A stretch of DNA of 46,096 nt from Maribacter sp. (GTDB lineage Bacteria; Bacteroidota; Bacteroidia; Flavobacteriales; Flavobacteriaceae): contig NZ_JADGES010000015.1 of the NCBI RefSeq assembly GCF_016744255.1, forward strand, positions 1-46,096, given 5' to 3'. The translations under genes were made by a program, and so were the position numbers. This document shows, piece by piece, positions 6,945 through 14,904 of the stretch; position 1 is the first letter of the stretch; each line of letters begins with the position of its first letter. The notes under the pieces are model-generated. The model was not told the origin of the DNA and searched no databases. It was given only the letters and a program-made list of their open reading frames with translations.

Positions 6945-9242
6945 ATGATACTAAGAACCATTTTTGTATCCGTACTTATGATGTTCGGATATTTTGCAAA
7001 TGCACAAAATTTTAAAGGAGAAGTCCTAAGTGAAAATCAAAATATATTATTAGAGCAAGCCCATGTTGTTCCTGCAAAGGGTAAAGCAACTTATACCGAT
7101 AATGAAGGTAAATTTCAGTTACAAATCCCTGATGAAGGAACTACGATTACCATTTCATTTTTAGGCTATAAATCGGTAATAAAAGAAGTAAAACCTTCCT
7201 CTAATAGAATCCAATTTATATTAGAAGAAGCTCCCATAGAAGTACGTGGTGTTATGGTAACAGGAAATAGTAAAATAGATCCTGTTTTTGTTTTAGAAAC
7301 TAATGATTATGTAAAGAAAATAGTGCAACCCAGAAATGTTGCAGATTTATTTCAGGATATTAATGGGTTTTCTTTAATAAAAAGAGGAAATTATGCGGTA
7401 GACCCTACGTTTAGAGCAACCCAATACGAACAACTAAATGTTCAGTTTGATGGTGGAACAAAGGCAATGAATGCTTGCCCCAATCGTATGGATCCAATAA
7501 CTACCCATGTAATACCTGAAGAAATAGAGAAAATTGAAATTATTAAAGGCCCATATACCGTGCGTTACGGAGCTACCTTTGGTGGTATAGTAAATATGGT
7601 AACACAAAAGCCTAAGGCAGGGCAGTATGGTTTAAGTGGAAGTGTACACGCTGGTTATGAGAGTAATGGTAATTCTTTAGTTTCTATGGTTCGTTTACAG
7701 CAGGCTACAAAAACGTATGATATAGTTGGGAATGTAGGATATAGAGATTTTGGTAATTATTCTGATGGAGGTGGAACAGAAATTCCGTCTTCTTTTAGAA
7801 GTTTAGATTATGGTCTAAGGGTAGGGTATAATTTTAGTGAAAATCAAAGACTGCAAGCACATTGGAGACAATCGTATGGTAGAGATGTGTTGCATGCAGG
7901 TTTGCCTATGGATACCGAGGAAGATAATAGCTCTATAGTATCTGTAGATTATAAACTTACAGGTTTATCTGGTCTGTTAAAAGGGGTAGATGCAAAGGTT
8001 TATTACAGTTATGTAGACCATATAATGGCGAATAATAGAAGACCTAGTTTTATGATGACAGATGCTGTTTCTTCTATAGATGCAGTAACAGCAGGAGGTA
8101 AGTTAGAGTTTAAATTAAAGCCAAATAATAAATTAAACCTATATACAGGAGTAGATTTATTTCATATTGCCAGAGATGGAGATCGCGTAAGAATAGTGAA
8201 AAGAAACGCAATGGGGCCTTTGGCAACCCCAAAAACATTCACAGATAAAATTTGGCAAGATTCTTATATAGATGATATAGGTGTATTTATAGAGGGTAAG
8301 TATAGTTTAACCAATAAAACAAAACTGACAGCAGGTTTACGATACGATGGTGTTATTTCTGAAACAAAAGATCCTGAAGCAGATTTTATTAGTTTATATG
8401 GCGATTTAGAGAAACGTACGGAGCATAATATTAGTGGTACTGTTTCTTTAAAATATATGCCTTCTACTCGATTTATAATGGAGTTAGCATATGGTAGAGG
8501 AGTGCGTTCTGCAAATATGATAGAGCGTGTTATAAATCATTTCTCAGTAGGTCAAGATTCGTATGAATATATAGGGAATCCTAATTTAGATGCAGAAATA
8601 AATAATCAATTTGAAATTGGATTTAAAGGTAGTATTCCTCTGGAAGACTCAACTTTCGATACTTTTAATTATGGTACTTCATTTTACTATTCCTTTTACG
8701 AAAATTACATTGTAGCAGTGGTAGATAAAACCCTTACTAGAAAGTTTATGCCTACAGCAGAACCTAGAAATCCTAAAGTTTTTAGAAATTTAAAGGAGGC
8801 GTATAAAACAGGTTTTGAGGTGTTTGGAGGAGTAGATTTTCTTACCAATTTTAATTTTACTACAGAGCTATCTTATGTATATGCGAAGAATAAAGATTTA
8901 AGCGAATCTCTACCATTAGTACCACCTTTGGTAACTCGTTTTAAACTAGGTTTTGAAAAAGAAAAGTTCTGGGTTAATTTACAGTATGCATTAACATCTA
9001 AACAAGATAATATTTCGGCTTCTTTCGGAGAGGTAGAAACACCTGGTTATGATGTTTTAGATATTCGTTTGGGGGTTGTTCCTATAAAAAACTTAACCTT
9101 AGGTTTAGCCGCAATTAATGTTTTTGATGAAACGTATTATAACCACTTAAACTTTTCGTTTAAAAACCAAGCTGATTTTGGTAAAACGGCCATTAATGAT
9201 CCAGGAAGAAACCTAAGTGCATTTGTACAGTATAAGTTTTAA
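6945..9242 (+). CDS. TonB-dependent receptor with OprC/NosA-like copper-binding motifs
   Basis: The protein is 765 residues from the ATG at 6945; an upstream in-frame TTG at 6900 gives an unlikely N-terminus. Residues 1-20 are a signal peptide (MILRTIFVSVLMMFGYFANA). A CarboxypepD_reg-like beta-sandwich (about 24-95) precedes the plug (LNVQFDGG..., IEKIEIIKGPYTVRYG) and a 22-strand-type barrel ending in Phe (FVQYKF). The plug contains NACPNRMDP, a CxxxM pair (Cys178, Met182), and the barrel contains HIM (HxM; His359, Met361). OprC of Pseudomonas binds copper through a CxxxM plus HxM site, so copper is the best guess for the substrate. Haem-lipoprotein and copper-chaperone-like genes lie next door. 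Transcription ends at a strong terminator. Confidence 0.88.
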   Translation: MILRTIFVSVLMMFGYFANAQNFKGEVLSENQNILLEQAHVVPAKGKATYTDNEGKFQLQIPDEGTTITISFLGYKSVIKEVKPSSNRIQFILEEAPIEVRGVMVTGNSKIDPVFVLETNDYVKKIVQPRNVADLFQDINGFSLIKRGNYAVDPTFRATQYEQLNVQFDGGTKAMNACPNRMDPITTHVIPEEIEKIEIIKGPYTVRYGATFGGIVNMVTQKPKAGQYGLSGSVHAGYESNGNSLVSMVRLQQATKTYDIVGNVGYRDFGNYSDGGGTEIPSSFRSLDYGLRVGYNFSENQRLQAHWRQSYGRDVLHAGLPMDTEEDNSSIVSVDYKLTGLSGLLKGVDAKVYYSYVDHIMANNRRPSFMMTDAVSSIDAVTAGGKLEFKLKPNNKLNLYTGVDLFHIARDGDRVRIVKRNAMGPLATPKTFTDKIWQDSYIDDIGVFIEGKYSLTNKTKLTAGLRYDGVISETKDPEADFISLYGDLEKRTEHNISGTVSLKYMPSTRFIMELAYGRGVRSANMIERVINHFSVGQDSYEYIGNPNLDAEINNQFEIGFKGSIPLEDSTFDTFNYGTSFYYSFYENYIVAVVDKTLTRKFMPTAEPRNPKVFRNLKEAYKTGFEVFGGVDFLTNFNFTTELSYVYAKNKDLSESLPLVPPLVTRFKLGFEKEKFWVNLQYALTSKQDNISASFGEVETPGYDVLDIRLGVVPIKNLTLGLAAINVFDETYYNHLNFSFKNQADFGKTAINDPGRNLSAFVQYKF

Positions 9243-9257
9243 AGATATATAGATACA

Positions 9258-9287
9258 TAAAAAAGGGGCATTTGCCCCTTTTTTATT
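9258..9287. terminator. Bidirectional rho-independent terminator
   Basis: AAAAAGGGGCA and TGCCCCTTTTT form a nearly perfect 11-bp stem with a two-base loop, and A- and T-runs on the two sides serve both strands. It separates the TonB receptor gene from the converging haem-lipoprotein gene. Confidence 0.92.
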
Positions 9288-9369
9288 ATACTACCAAGCT
9301 TTTAGGATATTGGTTAAATATTAATTCTTTTTAATGTATTGAGCCTTGCCCTTAAGACGATTACTACTA

Positions 9370-10395
9370 TTATTCTACAGCGATACTCTTTTCATCAAAA
9401 GAAATACTCCAAATGCCTCTTACTTCATTAACATCATAATCAATAGCCTTATCATTAGGGTATAGTACTTTTAAAGTAGCCATAGTTGCGATTTCAATAT
9501 TTTTAAGCGATTTACCATGGCATTGTAAGCACATAGAATTTGTTTTTATAGGATAATAAAAGTGTATCTTCTTGTTTACTTTTTCTACTATTGGGTTAAT
9601 TTCTTTTTCTTCGGACACTAGTTTTTTAAAAGTATTTATATGCCCCAATTCTGTAGCATTTGCCTTGTTCTTAGGATTCCTAGGTTTATCAGAAACTCTT
9701 TTAATTAGGGCATTATTTATTACAGATATACTATCTGTTAATGTAATGGCTTTTATATTGCAGAACTCAACTGCACCAACAGTTCCTTTTTCTTTAATAG
9801 TACGCATTAAGTTTTTGCCCAATTGTGCTTTTGTAGACAAGGCGTATTTTAATCCCATATCGGCATAATCAATTTCTGAATTTGGGGAATTTCTATTTTT
9901 CCTTCCCATTCCTTTGTTATTACCTTTTCCATGTCCTTTTCCGTGCCCTTGTTTATAGTGTTCTTTAAACCATTTAGGCTGTTCAATAGTATTGTCGAAC
10001 ATATAATCAGCTATTTGTTCAATAGTTTCTATAGGGTAGGGTTGGTATGGCATTACGCCAAATCTTTTAAGAGCACCAGGCATTTTAGAGTTTTTTATAC
10101 TAGGATTTTCAATCCAATTTACCATAGATTTTCTAAATTCTTCCTTAGATGTATTGCTATTGATATAATGTTTTTTAATGGCAATCATTGGGGGAGCAAT
10201 TCTACTAGATTCAGAAGCCTTTGGATTGTGACAAATGTAGCATTCTGTTTCCATTAGTTTTTTTCCAGGATGTTGTTCCGAAGAAATATTTTTAGAGCTA
10301 TCTTCTTTGTCTTCCGTAGCTATATATTCAGATTTCTTAGCATCTTTACAATTAGTAAGAAACAGTAAAACAAGAGAGAGATATAGAAATTTCAT
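9370..10395 (-). CDS. Haem lipoprotein: cytochrome c domain fused to Tll0287-like (DUF3365) domain
   Basis: The protein has 341 residues from the start at 10395 (MKFLYLSLVLLFLTNC), with a lipobox and the lipidated Cys at residue 16. A first haem site CYICH (52-56) belongs to a small cytochrome c-like domain whose downstream Met (KMPGALKRFGVMPY) could be the sixth ligand. A His/Gly/Lys linker (about 149-168, GHGKGHGKGNN) follows. The second half (about 180-330) resembles the Tll0287-like/DUF3365 haem-sensor domain and has a second haem motif CLQCH (289-293). It probably sits in the periplasm, anchored in a membrane, as a redox carrier or sensor. The CopZ-like gene ends only 7 bp upstream of its start, so the two form an operon. 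The exact function is unknown. Confidence 0.82.
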   Translation of the reverse strand: MKFLYLSLVLLFLTNCKDAKKSEYIATEDKEDSSKNISSEQHPGKKLMETECYICHNPKASESSRIAPPMIAIKKHYINSNTSKEEFRKSMVNWIENPSIKNSKMPGALKRFGVMPYQPYPIETIEQIADYMFDNTIEQPKWFKEHYKQGHGKGHGKGNNKGMGRKNRNSPNSEIDYADMGLKYALSTKAQLGKNLMRTIKEKGTVGAVEFCNIKAITLTDSISVINNALIKRVSDKPRNPKNKANATELGHINTFKKLVSEEKEINPIVEKVNKKIHFYYPIKTNSMCLQCHGKSLKNIEIATMATLKVLYPNDKAIDYDVNEVRGIWSISFDEKSIAVE

Positions 10396-10402
10396 AGTAA
10401 AT

Positions 10403-10672
10403 TTATTTAGATAATTTTCCGGTGGCACAGCTTACAAAAGAAGTTGCTTTTGTTATAATAGAGTTTTCAGAATCTATAGTTGGGTAACCTATAGATTGCA
10501 ATTTGTTTTTTACTATTTCTTGATCTTCTTTATTTTTATAAGAAAAAGAAATAGTTGCATTATCTGGATTTACATAAATGTCTGTAATATGGTTTAAAGC
10601 CATTAATTTGTTGGTTATAGTCTTAGCGCAACCACCACATTTTAAATTCTGTACTACTAAAGATGCTTTCAT
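10403..10672 (-). CDS. Heavy-metal-associated (HMA) domain protein, copper-chaperone-like
   Basis: This 89-residue protein has an HMA/CopZ fold pattern: strand MKASLVVQNLKCGGC with the metal-binding Cys12 and Cys15 (CGGC in place of the usual MxCxxC), helix AKTITNKLMAL, strand ITDIYVNPDNATISFSY, then a second helix with IVKNKLQSIGYP. A C-terminal tail (FVSCATGKLSK) adds a third Cys. It would bind Cu(I) or a similar soft metal in the cytoplasm, or, if the haem lipoprotein is its partner, take part in copper supply to a haem-copper enzyme. It is transcribed just ahead of the haem-lipoprotein gene. Confidence 0.83.
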   Translation of the reverse strand: MKASLVVQNLKCGGCAKTITNKLMALNHITDIYVNPDNATISFSYKNKEDQEIVKNKLQSIGYPTIDSENSIITKATSFVSCATGKLSK

Positions 10673-10771
10673 AAGCGTTTTTTTATTTTTAATTATTAAT
10701 TTTTATAAGGAATGAACCCTTTTAAGGCAAATGACGGCTCTCTTAAACAACCAAACGAACTATTTATATTA

Positions 10772-12187
10772 TTATAATTGTGTTGTTGGACAGATGTAAT
10801 CCGATATTTTTAAGTCCGTTTCTTTTATATCAGTAAAACCTCCTATGACATCGGCAAAATCATCCCAACCTCTTTGTTTTAATATAGAAGCGGCAATCAT
10901 ACTTCTGTACCCTCCTGCGCAATAGATTACAAAAGGTTTTTCTTTGGGTAACTCTGCTAAGCGCTGGTTAATTTCATTTAAAGGAATATTTATGGCACCA
11001 ATTACATGTTCTGAGTTATACTCGCTTTTCTTTCTAATGTCTATTATTAAAGGCATTTTAGCTATATAACCGGCTTCAAATTCTTTACTAGTAATTCTAT
11101 TAATTCGGTCTATTTCTTTACCTGCTTTTCTCCAACTTGGAAGACCACCACCTAAGAACCCAATAGTATTGTCATAACCAACACGAGATAATCTAGTAAG
11201 GCTTTCTTCTTCTTGTTCTGGGTAGGTAACTAATAAAATTTCTTGTTTTACATTTGGAATCATTTCTCCAACCCATTGAGCAAAGCTTCCGTTTATTCCA
11301 ATATTAATGCTATTAGGAATATGGGCTTTTGCGAAATCACTAGCATCCCTAGTATCTAAAACAATAGCTCCTGTTTCATTTGCTATTACTTCAAAATTTG
11401 TTGGGTTTAAAGGTTTTTTAGCACGTTCTAAGACAGTATCTAAATTATCATACCCTTTTATATTTAAGAGTACATTTTGTGGAAAATAAGCAGGAGGAGC
11501 TGTTAGGCCTGTAAGTAATTCTTTAATAAACTCTTCTTTTGTCATATCTGCCCGTAAAGCATAGTTTACTTCTTTTTGGTGTCCTAAAGTATCTGTGGTT
11601 TCTTTGCTCATCATTTTACCGCAAGCAGATCCAGCACCATGATTAGGGTATACTATTAATGTATCATCTAAAGGCATTATTTTATTTCGTAGCGAATCAT
11701 ACAAATGTCCTGCTAAAATTTCTTCTGTTAGTTCGGATACAACGTGTTGTGCTAAATCTGGTCTACCAACATCACCAATAAATAAAGTATCTCCAGTTAT
11801 AATTCCTTTTTCAGTATTGTTTTCATCTATTAATAAAAAAGAAGAGCTTTCCATGGTATGGCCAGGAGTGTGCAATAATTTAATAGTATAATCTCCTATT
11901 TTAAATATCTGATTGTCGGTTGCGATTAAAGCGTCATAGCTTGGTTTTGCAGTTGGCCCAAATACAATTTGAGCTCCAGTTTTTTTCTGTAAATCTAAAT
12001 GACCACTAACAAAATCTGCATGAAAATGCGTTTCAAAAACGTATTTTATTTTAGCATTGTCTTTCTTTGCTCTGTCTATATATGGTTGTACCTCTCGTAG
12101 AGGGTCAAAAATAGCAGCTTCTCCTTTATTTTCAATGTAATAAGCAGCATGTGCTAAACATCCGGTATAAATTTGTTCTATTTTCAT
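10772..12187 (-). CDS. MBL-fold persulfide-dioxygenase-like enzyme fused to two rhodanese domains
   Basis: This 471-residue protein has an N-terminal metallo-beta-lactamase fold (1-250) with FETHFHADFVSGH (His54, His56, Asp58), TPGHTMESSSF and GDTLFIGDVGRPDL, as in ETHE1-type persulfide dioxygenases and their relatives. Two rhodanese domains follow. The first (about 265-355) has no active-site Cys (ILLVTYPEQ where Cys is expected). The second (about 370-465) has VIYCAGGYRS with Cys423. Such fusions handle glutathione or low-molecular-weight persulfides in sulfide and sulfane-sulfur metabolism. It appears monocistronic, with its own operator-promoter upstream (GTAAC-N4-GTTAC). The class is secure; the substrate is inferred. 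Confidence 0.9.
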   Translation of the reverse strand: MKIEQIYTGCLAHAAYYIENKGEAAIFDPLREVQPYIDRAKKDNAKIKYVFETHFHADFVSGHLDLQKKTGAQIVFGPTAKPSYDALIATDNQIFKIGDYTIKLLHTPGHTMESSSFLLIDENNTEKGIITGDTLFIGDVGRPDLAQHVVSELTEEILAGHLYDSLRNKIMPLDDTLIVYPNHGAGSACGKMMSKETTDTLGHQKEVNYALRADMTKEEFIKELLTGLTAPPAYFPQNVLLNIKGYDNLDTVLERAKKPLNPTNFEVIANETGAIVLDTRDASDFAKAHIPNSINIGINGSFAQWVGEMIPNVKQEILLVTYPEQEEESLTRLSRVGYDNTIGFLGGGLPSWRKAGKEIDRINRITSKEFEAGYIAKMPLIIDIRKKSEYNSEHVIGAINIPLNEINQRLAELPKEKPFVIYCAGGYRSMIAASILKQRGWDDFADVIGGFTDIKETDLKISDYICPTTQL

Positions 12188-12211
12188 AATAAGGATACTA
12201 TTTTAAAGTTA

Positions 12212-12255
12212 TAAAAGTATTGGTATAAAAAGGAGTGTACAGTAACTTTAGTTAC
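12212..12255 (-). promoter_or_regulatory. Crp/Fnr-like operator (GTAAC-N4-GTTAC) and -7 box of MBL-rhodanese gene
   Basis: The perfect inverted repeat GTAACTTTAGTTAC spans 12242-12255. On the minus strand a -7-like box TACTTTTA (12219 to 12212) starts 29.5 bp from its centre, exactly the spacing of the TGAY-N4-RTCA sites elsewhere in the window. The half-site differs (GTAAC in place of TGAY), so this may be a different member of the same regulator family or a variant site. Confidence 0.6.
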
Positions 12256-12285
12256 ATAGAAAAGTTAGCTAAAGCCAAGTATATA

Positions 12286-12687
12286 TTATGTTAGTAATTG
12301 TTTTAATTTGGCGAGTATTATTAGTTCAGATTTGTTTTTTCCAGCATATGAAGAAGCAATGTCATCTGCTGTTTTCCAGATTATTTTTTTAATATCTAAG
12401 GTAAAAAATACAGGATGCTCTTTGTAGAAGTCGAGAAATTCTTGGTAATAATGCTGCCCCTTTTTTTCTTCTAAAAGCAACCAATCGAATACGATTTCAA
12501 TTTGTAAAGCAGCATCCGTTCCAAATTCATCTTCTATTTCATCTACAGAAAGCCAATATTTGCGAACATCCTCTTTTAGTTTTTTAATTTCATTTGGGTG
12601 TACTTGTTTATCTGCCATGGCGATGGTATAAAACAGTTTACCTATATTTTGATAAAAGGCATTACGTATTTCTCGGTTATGTATCAT
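12286..12687 (-). CDS. TerB-like small protein
   Basis: This 133-residue soluble, mostly helical protein contains LFYTIAMADKQVHPNEIKKLKE near the start, the pattern of TerB-type domains (an acidic loop after the first helix, which in TerB binds metal ions). The rest (LQIEIVFDWLLLEEKKG, IIWKTADDIASSYAGKNKSEL) fits a helical bundle. No neighbouring ter genes are present, so a tellurite role is not implied. A perfect TATTTTTG -7 box and an ATGAT-N4-ATCAT operator lie upstream, putting it in the same putative regulon as hpf, usp and thioredoxin. The function is unknown. Confidence 0.7.
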   Translation of the reverse strand: MIHNREIRNAFYQNIGKLFYTIAMADKQVHPNEIKKLKEDVRKYWLSVDEIEDEFGTDAALQIEIVFDWLLLEEKKGQHYYQEFLDFYKEHPVFFTLDIKKIIWKTADDIASSYAGKNKSELIILAKLKQLLT

Positions 12688-12771
12688 TTTTGTATATATT
12701 TTATTTCTAAACGGATTTCATATAAGAGTTTTTTTGGGAATGATTATATTACAAGCACATTGGTGTTGCCT

Positions 12772-12815
12772 CAAAAATATTATAACTGTTTTTGTAAGAA
12801 AATGATATTAATCAT
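12772..12815 (-). promoter_or_regulatory. Crp/Fnr-like operator and promoter of TerB-like gene
   Basis: The palindrome ATGATATTAATCAT (12802-12815; core 12803-12814) has its centre 29.5 bp from the first T of TATTTTTG (12779 to 12772, minus strand), a full match to TAnnTTTG. The gene start lies about 80 bases downstream. Confidence 0.72.
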
Positions 12816-12886
12816 ACATATACAATTAAGAATTAATTGGATGTTTTGCTGCTATTACAATCTTTAAAAATTTAAATTTAAAGTAT

Positions 12887-12928
12887 ACAAAAAGCCAGTA
12901 TAACCCATCGGTTATACTGGCTTTTTGT
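12887..12928 (-). terminator. Strong rho-independent terminator
   Basis: Arms AAAAAGCCAGTATAACC and GGTTATACTGGCTTTTT form a perfect 17-bp stem around CATC, with T-runs on both strands. It lies immediately after the stop of the 12943-13392 minus-strand gene and can also insulate the TerB-like gene promoter. Confidence 0.93.
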
Positions 12929-12942
12929 ATATATAATAAGAG

Positions 12943-13392
12943 TTATTTTTTCATTAAATGCGTTAACTGCTCACTCTCTAGAACATGCTCCGTAATAGAG
13001 AAAAGTTGTTTTCTGTTCTGTCTTACTTGTTTAATAAATACTGCAATTAGGTCTTCTAATTCTTGGTGTTCTGTTCTAATTTGTTCTGCATCATTTTTAA
13101 AAGGTTCATCTATTAAATTAGCTAAATGGGATAGATGGCTCCTAACTTTATTTAATAGGTTCTTTACAGCGGTGGTGTCTTGTAAGATGCTAACTCCAAT
13201 TTTTCGTACATCTTCTAAGTTGTCCTTTTTGGTAATCCAGATAAAATATTTATCAATTAAATGGTGTAAAAATTTTAAATCGTCTTTGTAGAAGAGTAAA
13301 TCAGATTTCCAATGTTTGGTTAATACGTAAAGTTCTTGCCAATCATTTTCTTGAATATAATTCTCCTTAGGTCTTGTCTGTAAATAATCCAT
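12943..13392 (-). CDS. Helical coiled-coil protein of unknown function
   Basis: The 149 residues have no signal peptide or membrane segment. The sequence is almost entirely helical and charged, with probable coiled-coil stretches (DDLKFLHHLIDKYFIW, VKNLLNKVRSHLSHLANLI, EQIRTEHQELEDLIAVFIKQVRQNRKQL). I do not recognise a named family; short proteins of this kind sit near stress genes in flavobacteria. Its own operator-promoter (CTATGA-N6-TCATAG with a TAACTTTA -7 box) and terminator make it a single-gene unit in the putative Crp/Fnr-like regulon. Confidence 0.75.
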   Translation of the reverse strand: MDYLQTRPKENYIQENDWQELYVLTKHWKSDLLFYKDDLKFLHHLIDKYFIWITKKDNLEDVRKIGVSILQDTTAVKNLLNKVRSHLSHLANLIDEPFKNDAEQIRTEHQELEDLIAVFIKQVRQNRKQLFSITEHVLESEQLTHLMKK

Positions 13393-13422
13393 AATATCTT
13401 ATTTAAATGAAACATTATCATT

Positions 13423-13468
13423 TAAAGTTATTGGTTAAACAGACTTAGAGCTATGACTAATATCATAG
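13423..13468 (-). promoter_or_regulatory. Crp/Fnr-like operator and -7 box of coiled-coil gene
   Basis: The 18-bp inverted repeat CTATGACTAATATCATAG (13451-13468; core TGAC-N4-ATCA at 13454-13465) is centred 29.5 bp from the first T of TAACTTTA on the minus strand (13430 to 13423). No TTG is seen at -33, as often happens at activator-dependent promoters. Confidence 0.68.
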
Positions 13469-13633
13469 AACAAATTTAAGAGGGTAAAATACTACATTAA
13501 AGATAGAAATTAGTAGATTTTTTTTGTCTTTAAAATGTCATTTCAGATTAATTCAATACCCTTATAAATAGACATAGTCTTTAAAACGAATCGTCAAATC
13601 TGTATTGTTTATAGAAGTTGTTAAACGGTGTTT

Positions 13634-14407
13634 TTATTTTAAAATTTTATCCATAACCTTATCATATCTAGTATTCATACAAACACTAATGTCCGTAGTC
13701 ATAAATTTTCCATTATAAAATAGACTAAAAATTGTAGCTGGACTTGGAGCAGATTGGGCTTGTTCCATTGTTTTTAATTTAATAATCTGTAGAGGAATTT
13801 TTCTGTCCTTAGCGGTTTCTATCAAGGAGTTTGTTGCATGAAATTCAGCAAAAGGACAACGATTAGAATAATAAGCAACAAGTCCGTTTTTTTCTTTGCA
13901 TTCTCCGCTTTTCACAGATTCATTAAATATAGGTAGTTTAGCTTCTGGATTTATTCTCTTTACTAATAAACTAAACCCACTTGATATTTTTTCAATTTCT
14001 TCAAATCCTTGTTTTAGAAACCATTTTGTGTCGCTCATAAAATGAAACTTCTTGGTCCCGACTACAGTAACTAAACCGTCTTTTCTTTGGTTTTCAGCAT
14101 CTTCAATAGCTGTCCTTAGAAGTTCTTTTCCGTACCCATTTTTTTTATATTTTCCAGATACCCAAAAGCAATTAATATTCAAATAATTTGGTGCTGTAAT
14201 CGGAATCCATGCATTTTCTGCAGGGCCATATTCCATAAATACTTTAGCTCTTTCATTGATTCGCCTAAAGACATATCCGTTATTAAATTCTTTAGTAAGC
14301 CAATCTTTTTTTGCATTATAGCTATCCGAACATTTCTTATCTGCTATTGCGCAGCAAATATGTTCTGCTCTTATATTTTTCTTATTTAAGTCAATTAACT
14401 GTTCCAT
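13634..14407 (-). CDS. GNAT N-acetyltransferase with C-terminal YoaP-like domain
   Basis: This 257-residue cytosolic protein has an N-terminal GNAT domain (about 1-150) with the acetyl-CoA loop region VSGKYKKNGYGKELLRTAIEDA (a K/G-rich variant of Q/RxxGxG/A) and a KWFLKQGFEEIE motif typical of the C-terminal GNAT strand. The remaining ~100 residues (YYSNRCPFAEFHA, then IPLQIIKLKTMEQAQSAPSPATIFSLFYNGKF) match the YoaP-like thioredoxin-fold extension known from GNAT-YoaP proteins, with a Cys-Pro at the start of its helix. The substrate is unknown. The gene stands alone between the coiled-coil gene and thioredoxin; no operator of the regulon was seen upstream. Confidence 0.85.
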   Translation of the reverse strand: MEQLIDLNKKNIRAEHICCAIADKKCSDSYNAKKDWLTKEFNNGYVFRRINERAKVFMEYGPAENAWIPITAPNYLNINCFWVSGKYKKNGYGKELLRTAIEDAENQRKDGLVTVVGTKKFHFMSDTKWFLKQGFEEIEKISSGFSLLVKRINPEAKLPIFNESVKSGECKEKNGLVAYYSNRCPFAEFHATNSLIETAKDRKIPLQIIKLKTMEQAQSAPSPATIFSLFYNGKFMTTDISVCMNTRYDKVMDKILK

Positions 14408-14496
14408 TTTGTAGTTTTTATTTAAAGAAGCCTAACAATATGGATGTACCTAAAAAAGAAAAATATTTCTTTAAGTTTTTTAAGAAAAGAAGAGGG

Positions 14497-14796
14497 TTAA
14501 CTAAAAGATTTTAAGGTGTTTATAATGTCTTTCTTGGGTACAACGCCAGATTGTTTCCAAACTTGTTTTCCATTTTTAAAAATCAACATTGTAGGTACTC
14601 CACGTACTTGGTATTTTTGAGATAGTGTCTGGTTTTTATCCACATCTATTTTAATAATCTTTACTGCTTCGCCAAGATTCTCTTTTACTTCTTTTAAAAT
14701 GGGAGCCAAAGCTTTACATGGCCCACACCATTCTGCAAAAAAATCTACTAGGACAGGAGTGTCAGATTCAATAATATTTTGAAAGCTACTTTTCAT
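14497..14796 (-). CDS. Thioredoxin
   Basis: A compact 99-residue thioredoxin: VLVDFFAEWCGPCKALAPIL with redox Cys24 and Cys27, KIIKIDVDKNQTLSQKYQVRGVPTMLIFKNG with the cis-Pro, and a C-terminal helix. It lacks a signal peptide, so it acts in the cytoplasm as a general disulfide reductase. It is divergent from the triple Usp cluster and shares with it a control region that holds one Crp/Fnr-like palindrome and a perfect TATCTTTG -7 box for this direction. Confidence 0.95.
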   Translation of the reverse strand: MKSSFQNIIESDTPVLVDFFAEWCGPCKALAPILKEVKENLGEAVKIIKIDVDKNQTLSQKYQVRGVPTMLIFKNGKQVWKQSGVVPKKDIINTLKSFS

Positions 14797-14812
14797 ATTT
14801 TAAAACTTACTA

Positions 14813-14885
14813 CAAAGATAGAAAACAGGTTTTTATTAAAGCTGATGAATATCATGCTTTTTTAATTAATAGGCTACTATATTTA
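14813..14885. promoter_or_regulatory. Shared divergent operator between thioredoxin and usp cluster
   Basis: The palindrome TGATGAATATCA (14843-14854) lies between two back-to-back -7 boxes. On the plus strand, TATATTTA (14878-14885) starts 29.5 bp from its centre. On the minus strand, TATCTTTG (14820 to 14813) starts 28.5 bp from its centre. One bound dimer could therefore activate both thioredoxin and the three-gene usp operon. Confidence 0.68.
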
Positions 14886-14904
14886 CTACACAAATAATTT
14901 AGAC

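Noticed and set aside
9572..10257. Two plus-strand frames inside the haem-lipoprotein gene
   Set aside because: Antisense shadows of a gene with two haem motifs and a lipobox.
12598..12867. Plus-strand 89-residue frame over the TerB-like gene promoter
   Set aside because: It runs antisense through the TerB-like gene start and the operator/-7 box, with Tyr/Phe/Ile-rich chance composition.
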